A stretch of DNA of 64,000 bases, from contig OY782882.1 in assembly GCA_963678485.1 (NCBI GenBank), positions 4,712,001 through 4,776,000 of the forward strand, given 5' to 3'. Each line of letters opens with the position of its first letter. Within the stretch, counting starts at the first letter, position 1. Of this stretch, positions 36,800 to 45,097 are shown in pieces. The translations under genes and the position numbers were made by a program. Source of the DNA: CALGYY01 sp963678485 (GTDB lineage: Bacteria > Bacteroidota > Bacteroidia > Bacteroidales > CAIWKO01). Under the pieces are notes generated by a model. It was not told the origin of the DNA and did not search any database. It worked only from the letters and a program-made list of their open reading frames with translations.

Positions 36800-37756
36800 A
36801 TGAAACCTCCATACGAAATAACGAATAAAATATTGAATTTAATTACTTCTATTTCCGAAAAAATAGGAGAAATAAATTCAGTGTATTTACAAAAACCACC
36901 GACGGAATTACGAAAGAAAAATAGGATTAAAACAATACATGCTTCATTAGAAATTGAAGGGAATACATTAACGGAAAATCAGATTACAGCAATATTTGAA
37001 AACAAAAGAGTAGTAGCGCCAAAGAAAGATATTTTAGAAGTAAAAAATGCAATTGCTGTGTATAATCGAATTAAAGAATTTGTGCCAACAAGTCTTGATT
37101 CATTTTGTAAAGCACATGGAATTTTAATGACTGACTTAGTTGAAAATCCCGGAAAATTACGAACTAAATCAGTAGGAATAGTTAAAGGGACAAAATTAGC
37201 GCATCTCGCCCCTCCTATTGACCAAGTAAAACCTTTAATGAAGGAATTGTTTAATTACTTAAAAAAAGACAAAGACCTCCTATTAATTAAAAGTTGCGTT
37301 TTTCATTATGAAGTGGAGTTTATTCATCCATTCACTGACGGAAATGGAAGAATGGGTAGATTGTGGCAAACATTAATTCTTATGGACAAATATCCTGTCT
37401 TTGAGTTTTTGCCTCTTGAATCAGTAATAAAAGAAAGACAAACAAAATACTATGATTCATTATCAAAATCGGATAAATCAGGTAAATCAACCGTATTTAT
37501 TGAGTTCATGTTAGCAGTAATAAAAGAATCCTTAGAAACCCTTTTAAAATCACAAAATATCTCTTTTAAAAAACATGACAGAATAAACATGGCAAGAGAA
37601 TTATTTAAGATTGATAGTTTTACAAGACAAGAATACCTTAGATTTTTTAAGACGATCTCAACCGCAACCGCCAGCAGAGATTTACAAATTGGAGTTGAAA
37701 ATGGAATATTAAAAAAAATGGGAGACAAAAGAACTGCTAAATACAAATTCAAATAA
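36800..37756 (+). CDS. Fic family protein with N-terminal inhibitory motif
   Basis: A 318-residue Fic protein. The catalytic loop HPFTDGNGRMGR (H176 to R187) is intact, so it should transfer AMP or a similar group to target proteins. The inhibitory helix motif (S/T)xxxE(G/N) is present near the N terminus as SLEIEGN (S49, E53, G54), typical of class II Fic proteins that are autoinhibited. The C-terminal 60 residues (FTRQEYLRFFKTISTATASRDLQIGVENGILKKM, quoted here for orientation in parts) look like a winged helix: RQEYLRFF, ATASRDL, ENGILKKMG. With the dyad at the promoter, autoregulation by this tail is plausible. Located on the AT-rich island; target unknown. Confidence 0.85.
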   Translation: MKPPYEITNKILNLITSISEKIGEINSVYLQKPPTELRKKNRIKTIHASLEIEGNTLTENQITAIFENKRVVAPKKDILEVKNAIAVYNRIKEFVPTSLDSFCKAHGILMTDLVENPGKLRTKSVGIVKGTKLAHLAPPIDQVKPLMKELFNYLKKDKDLLLIKSCVFHYEVEFIHPFTDGNGRMGRLWQTLILMDKYPVFEFLPLESVIKERQTKYYDSLSKSDKSGKSTVFIEFMLAVIKESLETLLKSQNISFKKHDRINMARELFKIDSFTRQEYLRFFKTISTATASRDLQIGVENGILKKMGDKRTAKYKFK

Positions 37757-37776
37757 TGGATAACCAACATAGCCCC

Positions 37777-38008
37777 ATCGAGTAGAATACCGGTGAGCCA
37801 AAAGCCCACTGGATCGCCGCTCACCCCATCCCGACACCTCGTGTTTGGACGGTTCATAAAGATGCAGGGCAATTTTAATGTTAAGATTGAGCATCACCTT
37901 GTAGCCTCACAATCTCAATCTAAACACAGCAGCAAGACCTTAAATAACAAATTATAAAAAACACTATATGAAGCTAAGAATATTAATTACAGTTTTATGC
38001 ATTGTTAC
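37777..38008 (+). repeat. B-family repeat, copy 1
   Basis: A 232-bp sequence aligned without gaps to 40140-40371. From 37790 on I count about 11 mismatches over 219 bp. It starts ATCGAGT, contains the hairpin GGTGAGC ... GCTCACC and ends 41 bp inside the coding start of the following gene. That 41-bp coding part is identical in the two copies. Confidence 0.9.
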
Positions 38009-39254
38009 CATAAAAGCAGAACGAATGAAAAATATCTTGCTCATATTCACTTTGCTATTGATGGGACAACCAAGTGTATTTGGACAATCTTATACACCTG
38101 ATAATCCTTATAAATTCTCAGACCAGATATTTGATGAATACATTACTGATACATCCCTGTATCGCTGTGATTGTGCCGCCTGGAAATACAGCTATATAGG
38201 AGAATATAAACAAACACTTATCATTTGGGACACTTGCGACAATTTTGACTTTGTAAATAATGCATATCAACGGACAGCATCTAATAATAAATCTCTGAGT
38301 CCTGATGATTCTGCCTATTTTTCCTTGTTCAAACCACAAAATGCAGTTGATTATATTGCTAACAAAGCAAAAACTGAAAAAATAATTATCATTAATGAAG
38401 CGCACCAGCAGCCCATGCACAGGGTGTTTACGGAAAGTTTGCTGCAATCATTGTATGATAATGGTTTTCGATATATCGGTCTGGAAACCATATCATATTT
38501 TTTTGACACACTTTACAATGTTAGAAAATACCCCACCCTGGCTACCGGTGTCTATTCTAAAGAACCTCAGTACGGAAATCTGATACGCAGAGCGTTGGAA
38601 ATAGGATATATTGTTTTCCCCTATGAAAAGCAAGGTACTACCGACCGTAATCAGCGCGAGATTCAACAAGCCAACAACATTAATAAGATTCTGCTTAAGG
38701 ATTCTACAGCAAAGATCCTAATCCATTGCGGTTTCGGACATGTTTGCGAATCATATTTCTCAAAAACAATTGAGTATGTTATGGCTGGAAGACTTAAGAA
38801 TCTTACTGGCATCGATCCCTTGACAATTAACCAAACAGAACTGACAGAATCAGGGAATCCCGATTTTGAGAACCCTTACTATAAACAAATTAATCTGGAT
38901 TATGATGCGGTGTTTGTTGATTCTACAGGACAAACTTTTTATGGGAATCGACGCTACAAAAGGGTAGACATGGTTGTTTATCATCCAAGAACAAAATGGA
39001 TTTATGGCAGACCTAATTGGGTCTTTAATAATGACAAAATTCCTACGCCAATCATCTCTCAAATTACAGTGACCTTCCCTTGTCTTGTATTTGCATATAT
39101 AGAAAACGAAGATGTTAATACAGCTGTTCCTGTTGACGTTATCGAATTAAAATCAAAGGATGATGACAAGTATTTAGCCTTATATAAAGGAAACTATTTG
39201 GTGATGATTAAAGATAAAAAAGGACAAACACAGGAAATAAAAATTAGTAATTAA
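37968..39254 (+). CDS. Secreted protein with ChaN/erythromycin-esterase-like core; chimeric 5' end
   Basis: The frame is open from 37968 (428 residues), but the first 14 codons (MKLRILITVLCIVT) are exactly the duplicated B-repeat end shared with the gene at 40331. A second start at 38025 gives a complete signal peptide of its own (MKNILLIFTLLLMGQPSVFG), so the native gene probably began there and acquired the extra start. The core (IIIINEAHQQPMHRVFTESL, then NGFRYIGLET, GNLIRRALEIGYIVFPYE, KILIHCGFGHV) is reminiscent of the ChaN/erythromycin-esterase fold with a Glu-His pair near the start and a later His; the exact family is uncertain. No sorting domain is seen, so a periplasmic location is likely. 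Confidence 0.6.
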   Translation: MKLRILITVLCIVTIKAERMKNILLIFTLLLMGQPSVFGQSYTPDNPYKFSDQIFDEYITDTSLYRCDCAAWKYSYIGEYKQTLIIWDTCDNFDFVNNAYQRTASNNKSLSPDDSAYFSLFKPQNAVDYIANKAKTEKIIIINEAHQQPMHRVFTESLLQSLYDNGFRYIGLETISYFFDTLYNVRKYPTLATGVYSKEPQYGNLIRRALEIGYIVFPYEKQGTTDRNQREIQQANNINKILLKDSTAKILIHCGFGHVCESYFSKTIEYVMAGRLKNLTGIDPLTINQTELTESGNPDFENPYYKQINLDYDAVFVDSTGQTFYGNRRYKRVDMVVYHPRTKWIYGRPNWVFNNDKIPTPIISQITVTFPCLVFAYIENEDVNTAVPVDVIELKSKDDDKYLALYKGNYLVMIKDKKGQTQEIKISN

Positions 39255-39610
39255 TAGTCAAGGCTTCCTTAGCACGATCCCAACATCAAGCCATGCTGCA
39301 CAGAAGCCCACATGTAGCATGTATTGAAGAAGGAATGGTTAGTTGGAGTTTCATTAATTTTGGTCTAGACTGTTACTCTCTAAAAACCAAAGCCTTCATT
39401 TGGTATTCATAAACAATATTTGTATTTTTGATATTTTTCATAGAGCTTACGACAGGTGCCCCCTGCTCATGCTGGGCGCACACAAAGGCTTGCTATCAGG
39501 AGGAGGGCAGACAGTTTGACGGATAGTATAGTTCTTTTATTTAACTTTGTTGTATTATGAATCGGAGCTGATTCGAATCTCCCCTCCGTTAGCAAGGCTC
39601 GATTGTTATG
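39255..39610 (+). repeat. A-family intergenic repeat, copy 2
   Basis: Homologous to 34049-34386, starting after the stop codon with TCAAGGCTTC and ending at GATTGTTATGCATAAT. It carries about 20 additional bases near 39284-39303. The end contains CTCGATTGTTATGCATA (39592-39608), whose inverse TATGCATAATCGAG occurs after the next gene at 40133-40146. Confidence 0.75.
39400..39430 (+). promoter_or_regulatory. Promoter inside A-repeat copy 2
   Basis: TTG (39400-39402) and TATTTTTG (39423-39430) are 20 bases apart, at the same relative place as in copy 1. The gene start chosen downstream is 39626. Confidence 0.65.
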
Positions 39611-39625
39611 CATAATTTGATAAAT

Positions 39626-40123
39626 ATGAAAACTCTATTTGCAATTTTTAGCATTCTTGTCTTAATACCTGTATTGACAAGAGGCCAGACAGATGAGTCA
39701 TTACTATATAATAATAAAGGACAATTCCGCAAAGACACTAGTTTGACAATTACACCTGTGCAATTGACAAAATGGAAAAGGATAGAACAAGATTTTATTA
39801 ACCAAATGTTGCATGATGTAATATTCTCGCAATTCGCAATTGAGAATTATACCTCAGGTACATCAGTTATATCGTTCGAAGTTGACAAATCCGGTAAAAT
39901 GACTGATTTTAATATAATAAAGAAAGTTGGTGGTGGACTAGAAGAGATTATAAAAAACGCAATCAATTCTTTCAATATGTTGACCTCAATTGCACCAGCG
40001 GGCACTAAGAATTTTAGATATTATCTTGCATTCGACTTTCAATTAATAGATGCGAAAAATTATATCGAAAAAGAAAATGCAATTCCAATAACAAAAGCCA
40101 GATTTATATTGATTCAAAAATAA
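39626..40123 (+). CDS. Small secreted protein with TonB C-terminal-like domain
   Basis: From the ATG at 39626 the product has 165 residues with a signal peptide (MKTLFAIFSILVLIPVLTRGQ). An ATG six codons upstream (39608) lies inside the GTTATGCATAA repeat end and is less likely. The segment TSGTSVISFEVDKSGKMTDFNIIKKVGGGLEEIIKNA (cited in parts: VISFEVDKSGKM, NIIKKVGGGLEEII) has the layout of the TonB C-terminal fold common in small Bacteroidota periplasmic proteins. Membrane-spanning parts other than the signal peptide are absent. The gene is flanked by inverted sequences belonging to the A and B repeats, like a cassette. Confidence 0.65.
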   Translation: MKTLFAIFSILVLIPVLTRGQTDESLLYNNKGQFRKDTSLTITPVQLTKWKRIEQDFINQMLHDVIFSQFAIENYTSGTSVISFEVDKSGKMTDFNIIKKVGGGLEEIIKNAINSFNMLTSIAPAGTKNFRYYLAFDFQLIDAKNYIEKENAIPITKARFILIQK

Positions 40124-40139
40124 AGACAAACTATGCATA

Positions 40140-40371
40140 ATCGAGTTGACGGCCGGTGAGCTAAAAGTCCACTGGAGCGCCGCTCACCCCATCCCGAAAC
40201 CTCGTGTTTGGACGGTTCATAAAGATGTAGGGCAATTTTAATGTTAAGATTGTGCATCACCTCGAAGCCTCACAATCTCAATCTAAACGCAGCAGCAAGA
40301 CCTTAAATAACAAATTATATAAAACGCTATATGAAGCTAAGAATATTAATTACAGTTTTATGCATTGTTAC
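40140..40371 (+). repeat. B-family repeat, copy 2
   Basis: Matches copy 1 (37777-38008) without gaps, offset exactly 2363 bp. It includes the GGTGAGC ... GCTCACC hairpin (40155-40188) and the first 41 bp of the following gene. Confidence 0.9.
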
Positions 40372-41026
40372 GCTAACACATGCATATGGACAAAAAATCT
40401 CGAATATTGACTTTGACTTGATTAAAACCAATATTCAGGACAGCACATCAACTTCGTTTTATCCCTTGTTGATTGAAAGGTTTTTAAAAGCAGACAGTAC
40501 ACTTACGGCTAAAGAATATGAATTTATATATTATGGAAATATTTATTATGAACATTACGAACCCTATGGCGAAAGTGAAGCCGAAAGTAAATTTTTAGAA
40601 CTATATCGTGACGAAAAGTACAAGAAAGCAATACCTTTTGGAGATAAAGTGCTCAAAGAAAATCCGGTAAATCTCAAAATTTTATTCAAAATGCTTGTTT
40701 GTTTTAATGTTTTAGGGGATAAAACAACAGCAAGACATTACGCAGATCTATATTTCCCTTTACTTGAGTGCATTTTTAATAGTGGCGATGGGAAAGATTT
40801 TCAAACAGCCTATGTAGTAATAAAAGTTTCAGATGAATATGAAATACTTGCTGATCTGCAATTAAATAGAACAAGACAGGCTCTGGTTGACGACACCGAT
40901 GTGTTGACAATTGATGAAAACAATCAAAAAGTAAAAGACGGAGAAAAGAAAATCACAAGTTTATATTTTAATGTGAGTAAGCCGCTCGACTTTTTACAAC
41001 AAGAATTTAGAAATAGTAATGAATAA
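40331..41026 (+). CDS. DUF4919-like secreted protein
   Basis: A 231-residue protein with a signal peptide (MKLRILITVLCIVTLTHAYG). The body resembles DUF4919, a Bacteroidota family of unknown function: FDLIKTNIQDSTSTSFYPLL, then TLTAKEYEFIYYGNIYYEHYEPYG, ALKENPVN-like helical repeats and the closing YFNVSKPLDFLQQEF. The first 14 residues are identical to the start of the gene at 37968, through the B repeat. Here they fit smoothly into a normal signal peptide, so this gene is probably the original owner of that start. Confidence 0.65.
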   Translation: MKLRILITVLCIVTLTHAYGQKISNIDFDLIKTNIQDSTSTSFYPLLIERFLKADSTLTAKEYEFIYYGNIYYEHYEPYGESEAESKFLELYRDEKYKKAIPFGDKVLKENPVNLKILFKMLVCFNVLGDKTTARHYADLYFPLLECIFNSGDGKDFQTAYVVIKVSDEYEILADLQLNRTRQALVDDTDVLTIDENNQKVKDGEKKITSLYFNVSKPLDFLQQEFRNSNE

Positions 41027-41171
41027 GCTGCCCTTGTTGATAATGCGCTCTGAGGCACTTCCCAAGTAAGCATTCGTTAATATAAATAGATTTCATAAAT
41101 TCTTCTCTGTACCCAAATAAGGGCAAAAAATATTACATGGTTCTTCACAACCATTACTTTGAATTCCTGAA

Positions 41172-41203
41172 TTGCATCCTACCATCGCTTTTAGCTATCT
41201 TTG
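41172..41203 (+). promoter_or_regulatory. Promoter of the C45-like peptidase gene
   Basis: TTG (41172-41174) and TATCTTTG (41196-41203) are 21 bases apart. The TTG would otherwise be an in-frame start codon, so the promoter argues for the ATG at 41223. Confidence 0.6.
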
Positions 41204-41222
41204 TGTGATTAAATTGAATGTT

Positions 41223-42734
41223 ATGCGAAAGATTATTTTCACGCTCCTACTGGCAGGTCTTGGTTTTACTGCACCTGCACAGATCAACGGAATTGTTCTG
41301 AGCGACAGTGCGAACCTTTGCGTGGTGAAAGTGTGGGGAACACATTACGAACGGGGCTTTGCATACGGGTATTTGTGCGCTGCAAAGATAAAATCCATCT
41401 ATAACGGATATTACAGACAATATTACGGCGCTTATCTGGGACTCGCGCATACGGTCATACAAAGCGGACAATTCCTCAAAATCGATTCTGTATATTTTCA
41501 GGAAGCTAAGGGAGTAATTGCAGGTATGGACAGCGCCGGTGTGGTGGTCGACTCGCTCGACTATATCGATCTCATCGCAAGCAATTGCCTGCTCGATCTG
41601 ATGAACGCACTTAATAAGGACGGAGGCATGGGCTGCTCCAGCCTGATGAGTTGGGGTGCGGCAACTGCAGCCTCTGAACTGCACGGACATTCGGTCATTA
41701 CCCGTCACCTTGACTGGCAAACCGACCCTGAGCTTATCGCCAATCAGGTCATCGTTGCCCACATCCCTTCGGAAGCCAATGAGCAGCCGTGGATTATGAT
41801 TGGATTTGCCGGACAAATCTCTGCATTATCGGGCGTTAATCTACACATGGGCATATTTCAACATATGATGTCAGATTTTTCAGGAGCACCAAACACAACG
41901 CTCCAATATGAACCCATATGGTTTAGTTTGCGCAAAGCCCTGGAAGTTGATGATTACAATGGCGACAGCAAATACGACACTAAAGATCTTCATGATGTAC
42001 TTGCCGCCAATCCTAATGGAACAACCGACGGCTACATCATTTGCGCACTGGCAAAATCGAATGCAGGGAATAACTCGCTTGTTGCTGAAGTAGCAGAACT
42101 CGCGCCCATAGCGCCTTACGTAACGTTCCGCGATAGTTACCTTACAGATTCCATTCGCGGTGATAACTTGTATGCCGCTAATTTCGAGATCAAACGTAAC
42201 AATCATTATCATTACTGTTCCAGATATCTTTCAGTTTCAACTGCACTCGGACAGGGCGATTCTATTGGAAAAGATAAGAGCTGGAATATTATGGCTACTC
42301 ATTCCGTTGGTGGAAATCCTATTGGCAATATTCAGATGATGCAATACCTTCCTGAAGAAGATATGCTCAGGCTTGCCGTTCAAAAGAATGGATTAGCGGC
42401 ATTTCAGAACCAACCCGATAGTTGGTCGGTATCCGGACTGCTCAGTCACCCGGCCTCAGTAATTGCAGAACCTTCGGCCATTACGCTCGGATTATGGCCG
42501 TCACCCACACGCGAAGTTATTTGGGTTAGCATGCCATTAAAAAAACCCGGCGATATCACATTAAATCTTCTTGACATCAACGGGAAATTAATATTGAGCA
42601 AACAACATCATGTAGATAAAGCAGGAAAGGCATCCTTCTCCTTCCCTCTTGCTGGCCTCAAACCCGGAACCTACTTTATGCAGGTCGTGAGTAAAGATGG
42701 AAATGCCTGCGGAAAATTCGTCATTAATAAATGA
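41223..42734 (+). CDS. Secreted C45-type (acyltransferase/phospholipase B-like) hydrolase with T9SS type A domain
   Basis: From the ATG at 41223 the product is 503 residues with signal peptide MRKIIFTLLLAGLGFTAPAQ. The N-terminal region (VVKVWGTHYERGFAYGYL) and GGMGCSSLMSWGAAT, with a Cys suited to be the N-terminal nucleophile after self-cleavage, then HSVITRHLDWQTDP and WIMIGFAGQISALSGVN, fit the C45/penicillin acyltransferase-like Ntn-hydrolase group. That family cleaves amide bonds; the substrate here is unknown. The last 80 residues (LGLWPSPTREVIWVS, LDINGKLILSK, LKPGTYFMQVV) form a T9SS type A sorting domain, so it acts outside the cell. A longer version from TTG 41172 is rejected because it would bury the signal peptide. 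Confidence 0.72.
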   Translation: MRKIIFTLLLAGLGFTAPAQINGIVLSDSANLCVVKVWGTHYERGFAYGYLCAAKIKSIYNGYYRQYYGAYLGLAHTVIQSGQFLKIDSVYFQEAKGVIAGMDSAGVVVDSLDYIDLIASNCLLDLMNALNKDGGMGCSSLMSWGAATAASELHGHSVITRHLDWQTDPELIANQVIVAHIPSEANEQPWIMIGFAGQISALSGVNLHMGIFQHMMSDFSGAPNTTLQYEPIWFSLRKALEVDDYNGDSKYDTKDLHDVLAANPNGTTDGYIICALAKSNAGNNSLVAEVAELAPIAPYVTFRDSYLTDSIRGDNLYAANFEIKRNNHYHYCSRYLSVSTALGQGDSIGKDKSWNIMATHSVGGNPIGNIQMMQYLPEEDMLRLAVQKNGLAAFQNQPDSWSVSGLLSHPASVIAEPSAITLGLWPSPTREVIWVSMPLKKPGDITLNLLDINGKLILSKQHHVDKAGKASFSFPLAGLKPGTYFMQVVSKDGNACGKFVINK

Positions 42735-42777
42735 TGAATCCGCCGCAGGCACGCCAACACATCTTAAGTCTATAAGC

Positions 42778-43995
42778 TTACAAAGCTCCTTCGTCGTAGG
42801 CCTTTTCACCATGCAAGGCCACATCTAATCCTAATTTTTGATCCTCCTCAGAAACACGCACCGGAGTAATCAGATTTATCAACACCAACATCACATAGGT
42901 GAATACAAAAGCATATACTGATGCAACAACCACGGCTACTAGTTCTTTTCCAAAGAAGCCAGCACCACCGAAGATCAAACCATCGGCACCACCTGCATTC
43001 ACCATTTTGGATGCAAAGACACCAAGCAGAATGGTTCCCAGAACACCACCCATACCGTGAACGCCCCATACATCAAGCGCATCATCCCATTTCATTTTGT
43101 TCTTGAACTGAACTGCGCCATAACAAACCAAGCCCGCAACGGTGCCAATGATAGGCGATGCCCACACTGGCACAAATCCCGCACAGGGCGTGATCGTTGC
43201 CAAGCCTGCAATTGAACCGGTCAGCAGCCCGATGAATTTTGGTTTCTTCTCCCTTATCCATTCAATAGCAAGCCATGAGATTGTCGCAAAAGAAGCAGCA
43301 ATATCAGTATTAACAAAAGCAAGTGATGTAACAGTATCAACAGAGACCTCACTTCCTGCATTGAAACCATACCAGCCAAACCAAAGCAAACCGCTACCGA
43401 TTGCAACCAAAGGAATACTGTTCGGAGTCGAAGTTTTATCTACACGCCCCTTAACATAGAACACTGAGGCTAATGCAGCAAAACCCGCAGTGGCATGCAC
43501 AACAATACCTCCAGCAAAATCAATAACACCCCACTGAGCAAGTAATCCACCACCCCAAATCATATGTACAAATGGATAATAAACAAAAATTTGCCAAACC
43601 GTTAGAAACAAGAAATACGACTTAAAAGAAACACGATTGACAAACGCTCCTGTAATAAGCGCAGGAGTAATAATAGCAAACATCATTTGATATGCAAAGA
43701 ATACGAATTCAGGAATTTTCCCATTGGTATACATGGAGTTCATGTTAATACCATTTAAAAAGGCTTTGTCGAAATTTCCAATGATTCCGCCATCCCCGCC
43801 ACTAAAGCAAAGGGAATATCCAAAGATTACCCACAACACTGTGGTCCATCCCAAGGAAACAAAACTCTGAATCATAATACCCAGAATGTTTCGCTTGGAG
43901 GCCAATCCGCCGTAGAAGAACGCCAGTCCCGGGGTCATTAACATAACCAGACTGGTTGCCAGAAGCATAAATCCAGTTGAACCTGTATCTAACAT
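42778..43995 (-). CDS. amt: Ammonium transporter
   Basis: A 405-residue Amt/MEP/Rh-family channel with about 11 membrane helices. Family signatures include GFMLLATSLVMLMTPGLAFFYGG at the N terminus, the segment WGGGLLAQWGVIDFAGGIVVHATAG, which contains the conserved pore histidine region, and DDALDVWGVHGMGGVLGTILLG with the second conserved His. It conducts ammonium/ammonia across the inner membrane. It lies 33 bp downstream of an outer-membrane protein gene on the same strand and very probably shares its promoter. No GlnK/PII gene is present in the neighbourhood, unlike many amt operons. Confidence 0.95.
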   Translation of the reverse strand: MLDTGSTGFMLLATSLVMLMTPGLAFFYGGLASKRNILGIMIQSFVSLGWTTVLWVIFGYSLCFSGGDGGIIGNFDKAFLNGINMNSMYTNGKIPEFVFFAYQMMFAIITPALITGAFVNRVSFKSYFLFLTVWQIFVYYPFVHMIWGGGLLAQWGVIDFAGGIVVHATAGFAALASVFYVKGRVDKTSTPNSIPLVAIGSGLLWFGWYGFNAGSEVSVDTVTSLAFVNTDIAASFATISWLAIEWIREKKPKFIGLLTGSIAGLATITPCAGFVPVWASPIIGTVAGLVCYGAVQFKNKMKWDDALDVWGVHGMGGVLGTILLGVFASKMVNAGGADGLIFGGAGFFGKELVAVVVASVYAFVFTYVMLVLINLITPVRVSEEDQKLGLDVALHGEKAYDEGAL

Positions 43996-44028
43996 AATTG
44001 TATAAATTAAGTGAATAAATAATATTTC

Positions 44029-44802
44029 TTAAAGTGTGACGCCAAACATAAAATGAACTGCCGAAGCCTGGGGATTAAACACCAGAGAAGCCTTGACAGG
44101 AAGTTCAAAACGATCGGTGATTTGTATCTTGCGATAGCCAGTGATACCGGTATTTACAACACCTAATGTATTTCCATAAGCTCCTGCAGTGGGCGTAAAT
44201 CCAAGGAAAAGATCCAAACCATAGCCTTTAATATTGAAGGCATAGCCTGCTTCGAAGTATGATGAATAGTAGGTTTTATCGGTTGTATCCTTTTTAACAT
44301 CATAACCCCAGCGTTTGTCGTTGCCGTAGAAATAGGCACTTCCCAACACCCAGAACGGGAACTTTGCTGTACGTTTGTATTGCAGTGTTCCTTCTAAGGT
44401 ATGAGAGGTTGTGGCATCATCATAAATAAAATAGCGGATATCCGGTGAGGCCGGTCCGCCCGTTACTGAAGGAATGTAATAATCGGTCACAGCAACCGAT
44501 AAATTTTTATAGGAATACTTTGCATACAAATCAACTTCCTTGTAAAAACTAAATGCTGCAATGGCGCCCCAGGCACCAATTTCAAAATTTCCAATACTTA
44601 ATGATAAGGTTGGCTGAATACTGGGCGAACTCCCATAATCAGTTCCCCTCCAGATATAGCGACTCATTAGGTCGGCACCTACATTCAGTTTTACAGGACA
44701 TTTGCATTTCGTCTTCACTGAATCAACTTGTGCATTTGCCCCCAAAGTCACACCCAACAGTAGTAAAATCAACACTGTACTTTTCATCCTCATAAGCAAC
44801 AT
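44029..44802 (-). CDS. TorF-family-like outer membrane beta-barrel protein
   Basis: A 257-residue protein with a signal peptide (cleavage after LGANAQ) and alternating strands typical of small outer-membrane barrels: VGADLMSRYIWRGTDYGSSPSIQPTL, quoted in parts as LMSRYIWRGTDYG and SIQPTLSLSIGNFEIGAWG, then a C-terminal strand ASAVHFMFGVTL. This is the TorF/TIGR02001-like group, often found beside amt genes. It may let nitrogen compounds cross the outer membrane. The start was placed at ATG 44802; in-frame ATGs at 44793 and 44787 are also possible. Confidence 0.75.
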   Translation of the reverse strand: MLLMRMKSTVLILLLLGVTLGANAQVDSVKTKCKCPVKLNVGADLMSRYIWRGTDYGSSPSIQPTLSLSIGNFEIGAWGAIAAFSFYKEVDLYAKYSYKNLSVAVTDYYIPSVTGGPASPDIRYFIYDDATTSHTLEGTLQYKRTAKFPFWVLGSAYFYGNDKRWGYDVKKDTTDKTYYSSYFEAGYAFNIKGYGLDLFLGFTPTAGAYGNTLGVVNTGITGYRKIQITDRFELPVKASLVFNPQASAVHFMFGVTL

Positions 44803-44824
44803 CAATTTAGAATTTGTAATGTCG

Positions 44825-44855
44825 CAAAAGTAGTAGCAGCCTGAGTTTCATACAA
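44825..44855 (-). promoter_or_regulatory. Promoter of the outer-membrane protein/amt operon
   Basis: On the minus strand TTG (44855-44853) and TACTTTTG (44832-44825) are 20 bases apart, matching the Bacteroidota consensus. Upstream at 44883-44909 lies an inverted repeat with core CCTTAGGCACTAAGG. Confidence 0.68.
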
Positions 44856-45097
44856 TAAGGCATTGCCTGATTTTAACACAGGGAATTTCCTTAGGCACTA
44901 AGGAATTCTTTGAGATTATCAGCAGATTGATGATAAGATTGGGTTGAATAGGAAGTTGGTTAAGGGGCCACTGGACATCGCAGCAAGCGATTAAAGCATA
45001 CGCTAGAATAGATGCGGACCCCTCGACTTGCTAGGGCTCCGCTCAGTGCAGGCCACTCGGGGACCGGCGGTTATTTCTTTGATGGTGTAGTCAATCA

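Noticed and set aside
39560..39606. tRNA-like end (GATTCGAATCTC) in A-repeat copy 2
   Set aside because: No acceptor or anticodon stem can be formed upstream, and the matching place in copy 1 does not keep the T-loop-like bases.
44940..45065. GC-richer tract downstream of the response regulator gene considered as an RNA gene
   Set aside because: Only short pairing words (GGGGCC, CGGGGACC) are visible and no known RNA pattern; I could not support a call.
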